Shown piece by piece: positions 13,399 to 21,660 of a stretch of 22,706 bases of DNA; position 1 is the stretch's first letter, and each line of letters begins with the position of its first letter. The position numbers were made by a program, and so were the translations under genes. The stretch comes from a virus: positions 1 to 22,706 of the IMG/VR virus record IMGVR_UViG_3300028556_000042; one strand, given 5' to 3'. A model generated the notes under the pieces. It had not been told where the DNA came from and did no database searches. It worked only from the letters and a program-made list of their open reading frames with translations.

Positions 13399-14322
13399 AT
13401 GACAGCACCAAGCAATACCTATGTGACCACATCGGCGATTGGTAACAAGGAAGATCTCAGCGATATCATCTATCGCATTTCGCCAACCGCCACGCCTTTG
13501 ATGAACATGGCAGCCAAGGCCAAGGCCAGCAATACGCTGCATGAATGGCAAACACAGGATCTGGCAGCTGCGGTAACCACCAATGCACAGGCCGAGGGCG
13601 ACAACGCAAGTGCCAAAACTGTTACACCGACTGTTCGTATAAGTAACCGTACTCAGATCGCCTCTAAAACGGTGATCGTGTCCGGCACTCAACAGGCCAT
13701 GAACCCGGCAGGCCGCAAGGATGAACTGGCGTATCAGCTGTCCATGGCTTCGCTGGAACTGAAGCGTGATATGGAATCGGCCTTGTGCCAGCTGGACGTG
13801 GCCGCAACATCGCCACGCCAGGCACGTGGCCTGGTCGGCTGGGTTGTCGATAACGTCGACCGCAACGGCGGCACCCTGGCGTCATACACAGGCAACACTG
13901 GACGCACAAAAGGTACAGCACGGGCATTTACTGAGGCACAGCTGAAAAACGTGCTGCAGAAGTGCTATACAGCCGGTGGCGAGCCTGACACAGTGATGGT
14001 AGGCCCTGCACAGAAGCAAACATTTTCCACATTCAGTGGTAATGCAACCCGCTTCGACAAATCCGAAGACGCCAAACTGTACGCAGCAATTGACGTGTAC
14101 GTTTCCGACTTTGGTTCTTTGAAGGTGGTACCGAACCGCTTCCAGGATGCCAACGACGTGTTTGTATTGCAAGCGGACAAGCTGGCACTGGCTTACCTGC
14201 GCCCGTTCAGCACTATCGAACTGGCGACGACAGGCGATGCAGTGCAGCGTGAACTGGTGGTGGAATACACGCTGGAATGTCGCGCACCGAAAGCACATGG
14301 TGCGGTCTACGACGTTCTGTAA
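13399..14322 (+). CDS. Major head (capsid) protein, SU10-like/DUF5309
   Basis: A 307-aa shell protein. The N-terminus (TYVTTSAIGNKEDLSDIIYR, then SPTATPLMNM and HEWQTQDLAAA) and the following ISNRTQIASKTVIVSG are typical of the DUF5309/SU10 major head protein family, which adopts the HK97 fold. Later segments (EPDTVMVGPAQKQTFSTF, FGSLKVVPNRF, VFVLQADKLALAYLRPF) fit the A-domain core. It follows the scaffold gene, as is usual, and has its own hairpin leader and GGAG site, in line with very high expression. Length is normal for the family. Confidence 0.93.
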   Translation: MTAPSNTYVTTSAIGNKEDLSDIIYRISPTATPLMNMAAKAKASNTLHEWQTQDLAAAVTTNAQAEGDNASAKTVTPTVRISNRTQIASKTVIVSGTQQAMNPAGRKDELAYQLSMASLELKRDMESALCQLDVAATSPRQARGLVGWVVDNVDRNGGTLASYTGNTGRTKGTARAFTEAQLKNVLQKCYTAGGEPDTVMVGPAQKQTFSTFSGNATRFDKSEDAKLYAAIDVYVSDFGSLKVVPNRFQDANDVFVLQADKLALAYLRPFSTIELATTGDAVQRELVVEYTLECRAPKAHGAVYDVL

Positions 14323-14332
14323 TTAACAGCAT

Positions 14333-14352
14333 AGGGCGGCTTAGGCCGCTCT
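14333..14352 (+). promoter_or_regulatory. Hairpin between capsid and downstream structural gene
   Basis: AGGGCGGC (14333-14340), loop TTAG, and GCCGCTCT (14345-14352) form an 8-bp stem with one G-U pair. It is followed immediately by the GGAAGGGG ribosome-binding site (14353-14360), not by a U-run. It could stabilise the capsid message or tune the next gene. Confidence 0.65.
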
Positions 14353-14366
14353 GGAAGGGGATACAA

Positions 14367-14837
14367 ATGTCAGTTAATTTAATACAGCGTCCAGATGGTG
14401 GTGCGGATTTGCAGGATGCCAACGGGGCTGCAGTGGCCTCGTTTGGTGGCGGCGTACAGAACTATCGCAGCGCCAAGATAGCAAAGATCGCTATTGCTGG
14501 TGTTGCGGCTACCACTGGTGGTGCGCTTTTCTCATGGGCTAATCCTGAGAATAGTTCCATCATCATTGAGCGCTTCCAGATCGATATCACAACCAAATCA
14601 ACAGGCGCGGCCAATGGCTCGTTCGGGGTGGCAGCAAACGGTACCACATCAAGCGCAAACTTGATCGATACCTATGCGCTAGGCGGCACTGAGAAGGTAG
14701 TTGATAACCATGTCGACGGTTCTACAAATGGCAAGTTCGTGCAGAAAATGACGACTTCGCAGTATGTGACCGGCACAGGCTCTGCGACTACAGCTGGCCT
14801 AGTTGGCTTCGTGTATATCCACTACTACGTGATCTAA
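14367..14837 (+). CDS. Beta-rich small virion protein, possible decoration protein
   Basis: A 156-aa Gly/Thr/Ser-rich protein encoded directly after the capsid gene. Predicted beta strands dominate (SSIIIERFQIDITTKSTGAA, then LVGFVYIHYYV at the end), with several Ala/Gly loops. Position and composition suggest a capsid decoration or stabilising protein. I do not recognise a named family. The ATG at 14367, with GGAAGGGG upstream, was chosen over the open frame reaching 14277 inside the capsid gene. Confidence 0.75.
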   Translation: MSVNLIQRPDGGADLQDANGAAVASFGGGVQNYRSAKIAKIAIAGVAATTGGALFSWANPENSSIIIERFQIDITTKSTGAANGSFGVAANGTTSSANLIDTYALGGTEKVVDNHVDGSTNGKFVQKMTTSQYVTGTGSATTAGLVGFVYIHYYVI

Positions 14838-14842
14838 AAACA

Positions 14843-14861
14843 GGCGGGTGAAAGTCCCGCC
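14843..14861 (+). promoter_or_regulatory. GC-rich hairpin after the decoration-like gene
   Basis: GGCGGG (14843-14848) and CCCGCC (14856-14861) form a 6-bp all-GC stem with a 7-nt loop. The next bases, ATTTAATTAAA, are A/T-rich but not a clean U-tract. It may be a 3' stability element or a weak attenuator. Confidence 0.6.
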
Positions 14862-14872
14862 ATTTAATTAAA

Positions 14873-14884
14873 CGCTGAGAAGCG
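14873..14884 (+). promoter_or_regulatory. GNRA hairpin in leader of the 103-aa gene
   Basis: CGCT-GAGA-AGCG has the same frame as the capsid and scaffold hairpins, but the lower base pairs have changed together (CGTC/GACG to CGCT/AGCG). AGGAG follows at 14886-14890 and the ATG lies 12 nt after the hairpin. The compensatory change supports a selected RNA structure. Confidence 0.65.
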
Positions 14885-14896
14885 CAGGAGAATTTC

Positions 14897-15208
14897 ATGG
14901 ATGGTGCAATAACCGTATCAAGCCAAGGCTCAACCACTGGCATTTCAATTGCCACATCCGGCACGTCTGCCAGCGCAACAATACCGAACATGTCAACCGG
15001 TGAGTTGCCGCGCTTTATCCGTGTGGCTGCTACCGCTGCAGCTTGTGTGCGTTTGGCGGCTTCTGGTACGCCAACTGCAGTAACAACTGATCTTCAAGTC
15101 CAGCCAGGTGACGCTGTAATCCTCAGCGTGAACGGCAACACAAAGATAGCAGCAATACAGGTATCTGCTGCAGGCGTGGTGCAGGTCTCCCCGCTGGAGA
15201 ATATGTAA
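14897..15208 (+). CDS. Small beta-rich virion protein, 103 aa
   Basis: A Ser/Thr/Ala-rich protein with alternating beta pattern (LPRFIRVAATAAACVRLAAS, then LQVQPGDAVILSVNG and KIAAIQV). Such short beta proteins encoded just after the capsid are often decoration or head-completion proteins. I do not recognise a specific family. It has its own hairpin leader and AGGAG site, suggesting separate tuning of expression. Its TAA overlaps the next ATG. Confidence 0.7.
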   Translation: MDGAITVSSQGSTTGISIATSGTSASATIPNMSTGELPRFIRVAATAAACVRLAASGTPTAVTTDLQVQPGDAVILSVNGNTKIAAIQVSAAGVVQVSPLENM

Positions 15209-15492
15209 TGGCAGTCACGACCAATATTCATGTCGAAGGCGGCGATGTCACGTTTGAGCGCGTGCAGGACTGCACGGCCATCGCTGAGCATACCCAGGCT
15301 TTGCACAAAGAAGGCATACATGGCACCTCAGAAATGCGGCATGCAGCATCTTTTCCTATGGTGATTGTAGAGAAATATCTGAATGACAAAGGCATCAGCT
15401 TTCAGGAGTTCATGGCGGAAGCGGTACATGTGAAGAGCATGCTGGCTGATCCGGCCCTGTCTGCGTTTCGCGTATGGGGTGGACGGGTATGA
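15208..15492 (+). CDS. Small head-region protein, 94 aa
   Basis: A mixed alpha/beta protein: an acidic beta start (NIHVEGGDVTFERVQDCTA), a helix (IAEHTQALHKEG), then HAASFPMVIVEKYLNDKGIS and a final VKSMLADPALSAFRVWGG. The order resembles small head proteins of short-tailed phages, in which a final segment of the NDP..RFLRT type is common. The role there is unsettled, but the gene tends to sit between capsid and adaptor genes, as here. It is coupled on both sides (TAATG and ATGA). Confidence 0.7.
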   Translation: MAVTTNIHVEGGDVTFERVQDCTAIAEHTQALHKEGIHGTSEMRHAASFPMVIVEKYLNDKGISFQEFMAEAVHVKSMLADPALSAFRVWGGRV

Positions 15493-16097
15493 GCGCGATC
15501 ACCGATTACGCCAGTCTACAGACTGCAGTTTCAAGCTGGTTGCATCGCACCGATCTGACAGCCTTTGTGCCTGACTTTATTAGTTTGGCTGAGGGCAAAA
15601 TGTCGGCGGATATCAGTGCCCGCCCCATGGATGTTCGCACCAATCTGACTGCAACAATCAGCAATGCATACGTCACGCTACCTTCTGACATGCTGGAAAT
15701 GCGCAGGCTGTTGCTGGTGACTGATCCTGTTTATGTGCTTCGCTATGCGGCGCCGGATGAAATCACAGCAGAGTTTCCAACGGCGCAGGTAGGCAAGCCC
15801 ACAACCTTTACTGTCATTGGCTCGCAGATACAGCTTGCGCCGATACCTGACACTGCTTATTCGATTGAGCTGACATACAAACAAAAGATACCGTCACTGT
15901 CTGGCACAAACACCAGCAACTGGCTGTTGGCAGCTTTTCCAAACGTGTACCTGTACGCAGCTTTATGTGCAGCCCAGCCTTTCATCATGAATGACGCACG
16001 CATTCCGACGTTTGAAAAGCTGTATCTAAACAGTGTGGATGCCATTAATTCCATAGACTGGTATTCAGGCTCAACCATGTGCGTGAGGGCAAAATAA
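15489..16097 (+). CDS. Head-to-tail adaptor protein (SU10-like)
   Basis: A 202-aa protein that should form the ring under the portal and join it to the tail nozzle. The N-terminus (YASLQTAVSSWLHRTDLTAF, then VPDFISLAEGKMSADI) and YVTLPSDMLEMRRLLL match the phage adaptor family described for SU10-like podoviruses. The C-terminal half (LAPIPDTAYSIELTYKQKIP, then NWLLAAFPNVYLYAAL) is also typical. The start at 15489 is an ATGA overlap with the previous gene; the frame opens at 15474, but that start lies well inside the upstream gene. Confidence 0.87.
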   Translation: MSAITDYASLQTAVSSWLHRTDLTAFVPDFISLAEGKMSADISARPMDVRTNLTATISNAYVTLPSDMLEMRRLLLVTDPVYVLRYAAPDEITAEFPTAQVGKPTTFTVIGSQIQLAPIPDTAYSIELTYKQKIPSLSGTNTSNWLLAAFPNVYLYAALCAAQPFIMNDARIPTFEKLYLNSVDAINSIDWYSGSTMCVRAK

Positions 16098-18262
16098 TGG
16101 CACTGGAAACAGCAAACTATATCAATGACCTGACGATCACGAATCCTACGGCCAGCGATCCAAAGAGCCAGGGCGATGATCATATTCGCATGCTGAAAGC
16201 GGTATTGAAGGAGTGTTTTGCTGGCTTTACCGGCGCGGTAATTATTACTGCCACAGAGACAGGCACTGCGGATGCACACGTTCTCAATCCAGCAACAGCG
16301 CTGATTGCCTACACAACCGGGCTGCTGCTGCTTTATCGTCCCGTGAATGCCGGCACAGGCGCGTTGACTGTGAATGTCTCGGCTTTGGGTGCTAAAAACG
16401 TAAAAACCTTGCTCGGTGCCGACCCTACTACGGGCGATATCGTCGCAAATCAGCCTTTGCTACTGTGCTATGACGGCACAAACTTTGTCATTATCGCTGG
16501 CAGTGAGCAACTTCTACGAACCGGCAACCAGGTCATTACGGGCAATTGGTCTATTACAGGAAACTGGACGCTTACGGGTGACTTATCAGTGTCTGGCAGC
16601 TTGACTGGCCCAAGCATGACCGCCAAGGCCAATAAGGCTGGCGAGACTTACGCAGGTACGCACGATTTCACTGCCGCGACGCTGAATACCGCAACGCCAT
16701 CAACCGGCTCAAACGCAGCAAACAAAACCTATGTTGATGGCGTGGCCATGACAGCCGCATTGCCTGGGCAAAGCGCATTGACTGTCGGCATGGTTCCAAT
16801 CAGTGGCAAGACAACTGTAGGCGTTGCTGAGTGGGGCAATATCACCGTCAATGGTGGCGCGTCCACAACTAATCCTATGTCGTCTGATTTGACGCTGACT
16901 GCAACAAGTAACCGTGTGCAAGTCGTCTATCCAACTGGCCCAGGCTTTAAGATAATTTTGCCTGACGCCACGACAATGACGACCAGCAAGGGTTCGCAGA
17001 CATTGATAGCGATCAATCGCGGCGATTATCCTGTACGCATCGTGACAAATGGCTCAGTAGACACCATCGCGATTGTCGAAGGCTGGCAAGCCGCTGGCAC
17101 GACATTGGAAGACGCAAGCACAGCCACAGGCACATGGAAGGCCCATAATCTGTCATACGATGGCATGGGCTTGCGCCAGATGTATGCTGGCTCTGCTGTT
17201 CAAGTTGCTGCAAAGGCGATCAATGCCGCCCAGGGCCGTATGGCTGTTGCTTCGCTTGGCAATAATAAATTTGTCATGGCGTATTCTGACAGTACGAACT
17301 CGTTGGGCCGTTGCCTGGTTGTTGATGTTTCCGGCACTACGCCAACATATGGCACTGAGGTGTCATTTCACACCACAACTAACCCGACATTTATCAGCAT
17401 CTGCGCGCTGTCATCTACCCAGGCAATTGTCTGCTACCAAGATGGCTCTGGCGCAAATGGCGTATCGAAAACCATCAATATCTCTGGCAGTACGATCAGC
17501 TCTGTCGGCGCTGCATTCAACTTCAATGCTGGCAGTGTGAACTTCACCAATGTGCAGACCATTTCAAGCACCACTGCAATGGTTTTGTACAACGACACAT
17601 CAAACAACCTGAGCACTAAAGTTTTGACTGTCTCTGGCACCACGATAACGGGCGGCTCGGCTGGCCCAGTAGTTGCGGCAACAGCGAATAGTTACCAAAA
17701 CATTGCAGTATTGTCAGCAACAACCGCAGTTATTCTCTACACCACTGCCAGCACGAATCTGGTCTACATGGTGCAGAACATGGCTGGCAATGTAATCACA
17801 CCTGGCACGGCAGCCGCATTGATGAGTTCAGTAACGCCGAGCGAAATCACACTGGCAAGCCTGAAAGATGGCAGCAGGTTCATTTATTCATACGTTACTG
17901 GCACATCACTCAAGATTGCAACGGCAAGCGTATCAAGCACGACTGCAACGCCTTACACCGAAACCACTTTCAGGACTGGCGCTGTGACGAATTTAATCAT
18001 GACTTCAATCAATAACCGAAAAGTCGCTATGTCGCTGACGACTCCGGCAAGCATGACCGAGGCATGGGTATTGACCGTTGAGGCTGGCGGCTATGAAGTC
18101 ACAGGCGTGGCAGATGTCAAAGCATCGCTACCAATCACAACGCAATCTGCATCATCGTTTAATCAAACGCTGGCCGTCACGCCGAACGGCAAGTTGTTCA
18201 GCGGCTATAGGCTCACAGGTACCACCTTCCCTAACGGCACTGTAGTGGAAGTTTTAGGTTAA
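16097..18262 (+). CDS. Tail fibre with C-terminal propeller-like repeats
   Basis: A 721-aa probable receptor-binding protein. The N-terminal 40 residues (ETANYINDLTITNPTASDPK, then HIRMLKAVLK) are a common attachment module of phage tail fibres. A beta-rich neck follows, including the repeated strand pattern ITGNWSITGNWTLTGDLSVS at about 147-166 typical of trimeric fibres. From about residue 381 to the end I count seven repeats of about 50 residues, each with a core such as ALSSTQAIVCYQD, ISSTTAMVLYND and LSATTAVILYTT. This suggests a seven-bladed propeller that could bind a surface sugar. No peptidase or intramolecular chaperone is obvious. Coupled to the adaptor by TAATG. Confidence 0.8.
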   Translation: MALETANYINDLTITNPTASDPKSQGDDHIRMLKAVLKECFAGFTGAVIITATETGTADAHVLNPATALIAYTTGLLLLYRPVNAGTGALTVNVSALGAKNVKTLLGADPTTGDIVANQPLLLCYDGTNFVIIAGSEQLLRTGNQVITGNWSITGNWTLTGDLSVSGSLTGPSMTAKANKAGETYAGTHDFTAATLNTATPSTGSNAANKTYVDGVAMTAALPGQSALTVGMVPISGKTTVGVAEWGNITVNGGASTTNPMSSDLTLTATSNRVQVVYPTGPGFKIILPDATTMTTSKGSQTLIAINRGDYPVRIVTNGSVDTIAIVEGWQAAGTTLEDASTATGTWKAHNLSYDGMGLRQMYAGSAVQVAAKAINAAQGRMAVASLGNNKFVMAYSDSTNSLGRCLVVDVSGTTPTYGTEVSFHTTTNPTFISICALSSTQAIVCYQDGSGANGVSKTINISGSTISSVGAAFNFNAGSVNFTNVQTISSTTAMVLYNDTSNNLSTKVLTVSGTTITGGSAGPVVAATANSYQNIAVLSATTAVILYTTASTNLVYMVQNMAGNVITPGTAAALMSSVTPSEITLASLKDGSRFIYSYVTGTSLKIATASVSSTTATPYTETTFRTGAVTNLIMTSINNRKVAMSLTTPASMTEAWVLTVEAGGYEVTGVADVKASLPITTQSASSFNQTLAVTPNGKLFSGYRLTGTTFPNGTVVEVLG

Positions 18263-18288
18263 TCAGTGTCACTCACATAAGGACTATC

Positions 18289-18771
18289 ATGAAATTTACT
18301 AAACTTTTATTTGTTTCACTTTGTTTTCTGTCTGCGTCGGTATTTGCGCAAAATGGCAAGTTCGTCACAGATCAGCCTGTCTACAATAACATCACGCTGG
18401 GCCAGGCGAAATCAGTGAGCCCTTTGGATGTGGCGCTCGTAGATGCAAATCCAGCGACAAAAACAATCGCCATCACATATGCCGATGGCGTAACGGTGGA
18501 AAACTGGGTCTATGGCACATCTGCCGACTTCAATGCAGTATTCGATAACTTCGTTACTGGGAGTCGTGCGCAGGGTGCTGACTGGTATTGGGCACCTCAG
18601 TACTTCAGCAATGCACTGCGCAAGGTTTCCATTAAATCAATCAAGAAAACTAGCTGCGCTTATACAACATTTGGCGGCGGCTTCTGGACAGCCACAATCA
18701 CTATGAAGAGCGGTATGGTGATCACTGCCAGCGGCAACGACATCGGTATTTGCGCACGTCTGACAGATTAA
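18289..18771 (+). CDS. Exported protein of unknown function
   Basis: A 160-aa protein with a textbook Sec signal peptide: positive start (MKFTK), hydrophobic core (LLFVSLCFLSASV) and a likely cleavage at VFA-Q (after residue 20). The mature part is beta-rich and Trp/Tyr-rich, with two cysteines (123 and 155) that could form a disulfide in the periplasm. There are no transmembrane segments beyond the signal and no lipobox. It has its own AAGGA site but no promoter I can see, so it belongs to the late operon. It may act on the cell envelope, for example masking the receptor used by the adjacent tail fibre, but this is inference. Confidence 0.85.
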   Translation: MKFTKLLFVSLCFLSASVFAQNGKFVTDQPVYNNITLGQAKSVSPLDVALVDANPATKTIAITYADGVTVENWVYGTSADFNAVFDNFVTGSRAQGADWYWAPQYFSNALRKVSIKSIKKTSCAYTTFGGGFWTATITMKSGMVITASGNDIGICARLTD

Positions 18772-18788
18772 TTTAAACGGGGGATCAA

Positions 18789-19814
18789 ATGGCAGCCAAT
18801 CAATACAATACTGGTGGATATGGGTTCAATCCGCTTGATCCCCAAGCGGAGTTCATGACGAATGATCTAATGACTCGCCCTGCGACTGATCCAACATACG
18901 ACAGCGCATTCACCAATAATTACATGGGCGCATCTACTCCGGCTGAAGTTGCGGCGGCTGGTCTGCGTCGTGATGATGTGCCCGGTGCTGTTGTTGGTAG
19001 CGTTGCCGGTGCGCTCTCTGGCTATGCTGGCGGTGGCCTACTTGGATTGAACCAAAATCAGTCGGCCAATTTCCTCGGCGGCGCTGGTGGCCCCAACGTG
19101 GCAGGTAATGCGCAAGTCGCAAAGCCAGCACAACAGCCAGTAGGCAATACACCGACCAATGACCAGTACATCAACACCGGCACTTCATGGGTAAGAAACC
19201 CAGACTACAACCCGCTGCTAGAATTGCGCGGCGGTGCAATGCAGGCATACCAGCAAGATAATTCCATTGCTAACAAGATGGGATATCAAGATAACGGGTT
19301 CAATTATCAGCGCGAAGACCCGTTCGCAGGCCAGAACCTAAACGATGCATCTGTACAGTTTCATCTGAAGCAGTACATGGAAAAGAATCCAGGTTTTGTC
19401 CCGATTAACACGTATCGCGGCGAGGCACCACGCTTGCCAGGACAGATCAATCAAGACACAGGGCAAATGACGACTGAGCAGGGTTCGTATAACCCATGGG
19501 CCGGCAATACTGGATTTGTTCAGCCAATGCCATGGCAGGGTCAGCAACAGCAGCAAGCGCCTTATCAAGCGCCACAGGCGCAACAACAACAGAATCCATA
19601 TTTGCAGCCTTTCCAGCAAACAGCTGCTTATGGGCAGTCTGTAAATCAGAATTGGGGTGGCCAGGTGCAAAATCCCTACCGGAATCAGCAAAGGCAGCCG
19701 CAAGGCTATCAGCAGCCGCAGCAAGGGCTGCTGCAGCGGTTTCAAGGTCAGCAGCAACAGCAAACACCACAGGGCAACCGCTACGGGTTGTTAAGTGCAT
19801 ATGGCGCTCGTTAA
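18789..19814 (+). CDS. Gln/Gly/Asn-rich virion protein
   Basis: A 341-aa protein of mostly disordered composition. Residues about 66-90 (PGAVVGSVAGALSGYAGGGL) form a glycine-zipper hydrophobic segment that could insert in a membrane. Residues about 250-330 are dominated by Gln, Pro and Tyr with poly-Gln runs. Its position between the fibre and nozzle genes, and these traits, suggest an internal or ejected virion protein of a short-tailed phage. I cannot place it in a family. Strong Shine-Dalgarno (GGGGGA). The 3' end overlaps the next gene by 14 nt. Confidence 0.68.
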   Translation: MAANQYNTGGYGFNPLDPQAEFMTNDLMTRPATDPTYDSAFTNNYMGASTPAEVAAAGLRRDDVPGAVVGSVAGALSGYAGGGLLGLNQNQSANFLGGAGGPNVAGNAQVAKPAQQPVGNTPTNDQYINTGTSWVRNPDYNPLLELRGGAMQAYQQDNSIANKMGYQDNGFNYQREDPFAGQNLNDASVQFHLKQYMEKNPGFVPINTYRGEAPRLPGQINQDTGQMTTEQGSYNPWAGNTGFVQPMPWQGQQQQQAPYQAPQAQQQQNPYLQPFQQTAAYGQSVNQNWGGQVQNPYRNQQRQPQGYQQPQQGLLQRFQGQQQQQTPQGNRYGLLSAYGAR

Positions 19815-21351
19815 GGTTGAAAATGTAGGGCAATTCGGGGTCAATAAAGACCTGTCGCAACATGAGTTGCCCATCAATGCCTGGACTGATGCGCGTAACA
19901 TTCGGTTTCTGGATGGCTATGCTTACCAGTTCTATGGGCATGGTGAAGTCTACAATTCGCCTTCTGTGGTGCCGCAGTATGTCTTGCCTGTGAATATCTC
20001 AAGCAACCGCTACTGGGTGTATATGTCGGCGGCAAAGTCCTATGCTGTGACTTATTCCGGTGGCGTGGTAACCCATACTGATATTACGCACGCAACACCA
20101 CGCACTGGCGTAGTCAATCAGTGGACGCATGCCTTACTGTCTGGCCTGCCAGTTCTGAACGTAGGCGACACGTCCAAAGTCCCGATGTCATGGGACCTGA
20201 ACACTGCGAACAAATTTATTGACCTGGCGAACTGGCCTGCAGGAACCTATTGCAAGTCGCTCCGTTCCTATAAGAATTTCCTGGTGGCGCTCAATGTCAC
20301 AGCAGCCGGTACAGGCAAGCCTTTCCTTGTGAAGTGGTCACACCCAGCAGACCCTGGCGCCTTCCCATCATCATGGGATGCGACAGATGCAACCAAGGAT
20401 GCTGGTGAAACTGATCTTGCTGAGGCCACAAGCCCCATAGTTGATGGACTGTCGTTGCGCGACTCGTTCATCATTTACACAGAGAATTCGACGCACCGCA
20501 TGGATTATGTTGGTGGCCAGTCTGTTTTCAGGTTTTCCAAGATCATGGGCATGTCGGGCATGCTCAACCGGAATTGCGCAGTTGAATTTGATGGCTGGCA
20601 CTTCGTTGTCACTGGATCAGATGTGATTGTGCACGATGGCCAAGCGGCCACATCGGTACTGGATAAGATGACGCGGCGCTCGTTCTTTCAGACTATCGAT
20701 GTGACAAACCGCAGCATGGTGTTTGTGTTCAAGAATCCATTCCTGAATGAGATTTTCCTGTGCTATCCATCCATCGGTGCCAGCTCATGCGATAAGGCGA
20801 TGGTGTACAACTTTGTTGATAAGACAGTGTCATTCCGTGATCTGCCCAATCTGAACCACGCGAACTATGGCTCTGTCAGTAATGACCTGGGCGGGCTGTG
20901 GTCTCAAGATTCAGATTCATGGGACTCTGACCTGACCTTCTGGAATGGTCCAGACTACACGCCAGACACAGCCCGGGTGCTGATGGCATCGACAGACCAA
21001 AAGCTGTACATGCTGGACGCATCGGCAAGTTTTAACGGAAGCTTGCCTGCCGCATTCCTGGAGCGTCGCGGGCTGTCATTTGATACGCCAGAGAGCATCA
21101 AAACAGTAAAGGGCGTGCGTCCGCGTATATCCGGCAATGCTGGGCAAACAGTCACTGTCAGTGTTGGATATGCGAATACACCATACGATGAGCCTACATG
21201 GGTATCTGGCACTTACACGATAGGCACAACCGTTTCTGTTGATCTGTTCGCCAGTGGCCGGTACATCGCGCATCGGTATGCATCAGGCTCGGCTTTCCAA
21301 TGGCGTCTTGATTCAGTTGATCTGGATATCGAAACTAATGGTGCTTGGTAA
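19801..21351 (+). CDS. Tail nozzle-like protein
   Basis: A 516-aa beta-rich structural protein. The N-terminus (VENVGQFGVNKDLSQHELPI, then NAWTDARNIRFLDGYAYQFY) is a signature I associate with nozzle or hub proteins of short-tailed phages; such proteins are sometimes annotated as packaged-DNA stabilisation (P22 gp10-like). Later segments (LRDSFIIYTENSTHRMDYVG, then CAVEFDGWHFVVTGSDVIVH) repeat propeller-like strands. It would close the capsid below the adaptor and contact the fibres. The ATG at 19801 is chosen over the in-frame GTG at 19795. No clear Shine-Dalgarno is present, so it may be translated by coupling. Confidence 0.75.
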   Translation: MALVKVENVGQFGVNKDLSQHELPINAWTDARNIRFLDGYAYQFYGHGEVYNSPSVVPQYVLPVNISSNRYWVYMSAAKSYAVTYSGGVVTHTDITHATPRTGVVNQWTHALLSGLPVLNVGDTSKVPMSWDLNTANKFIDLANWPAGTYCKSLRSYKNFLVALNVTAAGTGKPFLVKWSHPADPGAFPSSWDATDATKDAGETDLAEATSPIVDGLSLRDSFIIYTENSTHRMDYVGGQSVFRFSKIMGMSGMLNRNCAVEFDGWHFVVTGSDVIVHDGQAATSVLDKMTRRSFFQTIDVTNRSMVFVFKNPFLNEIFLCYPSIGASSCDKAMVYNFVDKTVSFRDLPNLNHANYGSVSNDLGGLWSQDSDSWDSDLTFWNGPDYTPDTARVLMASTDQKLYMLDASASFNGSLPAAFLERRGLSFDTPESIKTVKGVRPRISGNAGQTVTVSVGYANTPYDEPTWVSGTYTIGTTVSVDLFASGRYIAHRYASGSAFQWRLDSVDLDIETNGAW

Positions 21352-21382
21352 TTCATAATTGTATTGAAACGTATTAAATAGT

Positions 21383-21658
21383 ATGAGAACAGCAAATAAC
21401 AATACAATTTCGTATTCACCTGGGCAAGTGCCGACAGATGCAGCAGAAATGCAGCGTTTCTTTACTTCTGAGCTGCAAAAAATAGCTGCGGCTATCACGG
21501 GCTTATCCCTGGGCCATCTGGATAAAACCACTGTTGCGCCAACAAAGCCCCGCGATGGTGACATCAGGTACGCAGATGGCACGCTGTGGAACCCAGGGTC
21601 AGGCGTCGGCGTGTACTACTTCAAGGGCGCAACATCTGTTTGGATATTTTTGGGATAA
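21383..21658 (+). CDS. Small conserved phage structural-region protein
   Basis: A 91-aa protein with the pattern ISYSPGQVPTDAAEMQRFFT, a helix (SELQKIAAAITGL), then LDKTTVAPTKPRDGDIRYAD and GTLWNPGSGVGVYYF. This order is common in small phage proteins encoded near tail genes. The C-terminal part resembles the end modules of fibre-associated proteins. Its function is not known to me. No Shine-Dalgarno is visible before the ATG; a TATTAA lies 5 nt upstream (21372-21377). Confidence 0.75.
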   Translation: MRTANNNTISYSPGQVPTDAAEMQRFFTSELQKIAAAITGLSLGHLDKTTVAPTKPRDGDIRYADGTLWNPGSGVGVYYFKGATSVWIFLG

Positions 21659-21660
21659 AT

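Noticed and set aside
14843-14872. Possible intrinsic terminator after the 156-aa gene
   Set aside because: The stem is good but the following ATTTAATTAAA is not a U-tract, so it is listed as a hairpin only.
19540-19770. CAGCAA/CAGCAG repeats
   Set aside because: They encode poly-Gln stretches of the low-complexity virion protein; no independent repeat unit is seen.
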